A DNA stretch of 6,483 nucleotides from Candidatus Omnitrophota bacterium (lineage in GTDB: Bacteria > Omnitrophota > Gorgyraeia > Gygaellales > Profunditerraquicolaceae), in assembly GCA_023247875.1 (NCBI GenBank), contig JAHFFQ010000084.1:1-6483 (forward strand), in the 5' to 3' direction. The stretch's first letter is position 1. The number at the start of each line of letters is the position of its first letter. Shown here in pieces: positions 5,836 to 6,483 of this stretch. Below the pieces are notes generated by a model. That model was not told the origin of the DNA. It ran no database searches and saw only the letters and a list, made by a program, of their open reading frames with translations. A program made the translations under genes and the position numbers.

Positions 5836-6483
5836 TTCTTAGAAAGAAATTCATTGGTAAAACACTTTCTTACGTCTAATTTTTTGTCCATCTCTCCCGC
5901 GTCAATCAAAATATCCTGCGCCTGGTTCCATTTGTCTTCAGTTTGGTAAAATAAACCGTATTTTTGCGTCTCCTTACCGGCAACTTTGGGCAATATTCTT
6001 GCCAGCCCCTTTGCCAGGTACTGGGGGTCGGCTGAAGGATTGTACTTCAATATAAAACTCGCTGCTTCTTTCTCATGTTGCAGCGCGTACTCCCAGCCTC
6101 TCACAGTCGCCTTCATAAAAGCCCTGACTAAATCAGGGTGATTTTTTACTGAATCTTCATTCACCACAATATTGACTCCATAAGCGTCTAACCCGTAATC
6201 ATCAAAATCCAGGATCACAGGGGTCAGGCCGGCGGCCTCTACAAGTGAAGGGGAATGATACACCGTAGAAAGGCAGCAATCCACTTTCTTTGCTATTAAT
6301 AGTGGGGCTGTTGACTGCGACTCCAATTCAACTACCTCTTTCCTGTCTATATGCTGGCGTTTCATGAACGCCTTATATATGGTTTCGTTTACTGAAGGAG
6401 AATGTATGGCTATTGTTTTACCCTTGAGGTCGGCGGGCTTTATAATCGGGTTGTCCTTCAGGCTCACTATGCAGGTTGAGATA
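5832..6483 (-). CDS. ABC substrate-binding protein, NMT1/THI5-like, 3' part (5' end cut by window edge)
   Basis: The frame is open to the right edge, leaving 216 C-terminal residues; the signal peptide and N-terminal lobe start are outside. The GTG codon at 6467 is not the start, because the frame continues upstream (ISTCIVSLKDNP) and the next residues, KPADLKGKTIAI, are the family's internal segment at the lobe hinge. Other family features are the AKKVDCCLSTVYHSP region (binding-site loop), DYGLDAYGVNIVVNED, and the NHPDLVRAFMKATVRGWEYA helix seen in ThiY, SsuA and TauA relatives. The LDAYG and RGWEYA pattern recalls thiamine-pyrimidine binders such as ThiY, but this is not enough to name a ligand. 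The protein should act outside the inner membrane, in the periplasm or as a lipoprotein, delivering a small organic solute to the permease. It ends NEFLSKK, with its stop overlapping the ATPase start. The family is sure; the ligand is unknown. Confidence 0.92.
   Translation of the reverse strand, partial: ISTCIVSLKDNPIIKPADLKGKTIAIHSPSVNETIYKAFMKRQHIDRKEVVELESQSTAPLLIAKKVDCCLSTVYHSPSLVEAAGLTPVILDFDDYGLDAYGVNIVVNEDSVKNHPDLVRAFMKATVRGWEYALQHEKEAASFILKYNPSADPQYLAKGLARILPKVAGKETQKYGLFYQTEDKWNQAQDILIDAGEMDKKLDVRKCFTNEFLSKK

Noticed and set aside
6465..6467. GTG as the start of the substrate-binding protein
   Set aside because: The frame stays open to the window edge and the protein from here would lack the signal peptide and the first part of the N-terminal lobe.
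1..6483. Precursor peptide for a radical SAM-modified RiPP
   Set aside because: No intergenic space longer than 28 bases exists, and no small separate frame with leader or core character was seen; one could lie outside the window.

Overview
The window is an almost gap-free stretch of seven genes, all on the minus strand, so transcription runs from position 6483 toward position 1. Both edges cut genes. In transcription order it holds the 3' part of an ABC-importer substrate-binding protein (NMT1/THI5-like), its ATPase (SsuB/TauB/NitT type), an ATP-grasp ligase, a family-2 glycosyltransferase with C-terminal membrane segments, a DegT/DnrJ/EryC1/StrS-type PLP aminotransferase, a radical SAM protein with a cysteine-rich SPASM-like region at its N terminus, and the 5' part of a second radical SAM protein.

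Junctions are very tight. There are four-base ATGA overlaps at three junctions, a one-base overlap at a fourth, and gaps of 8 and 28 bases at the other two. This is the layout of one polycistronic operon with likely translational coupling. I see no promoter, terminator, RNA gene, CRISPR array, insertion sequence or non-coding stretch longer than 28 bases.

Functionally the window falls into two blocks. The right block (about 5074-6483) is an importer for a small organic molecule; its permease is not in the window. The left block (1-5045) combines enzymes typical of surface-glycan or natural-product pathways. The aminotransferase would put an amine on a keto-sugar, the ATP-grasp enzyme could join a carboxylate to an amine, the glycosyltransferase would work at the membrane, and the radical SAM enzymes would make a difficult chemical change. 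The substrates cannot be read from the sequence, so a joint pathway is inference from gene order.

The organism is a bacterium, probably a Gram-negative-type anaerobe: there are two iron-sulfur radical SAM enzymes, a DegT-type sugar enzyme and an intermediate base composition. The style resembles uncultivated lineages such as Omnitrophota or other PVC-related or deltaproteobacterial groups, but this is a low-confidence impression. The most notable points are the reordered radical SAM protein, the unusual gene combination, missing family residues in the aminotransferase, and a G8/G6 tract inside a radical SAM gene.
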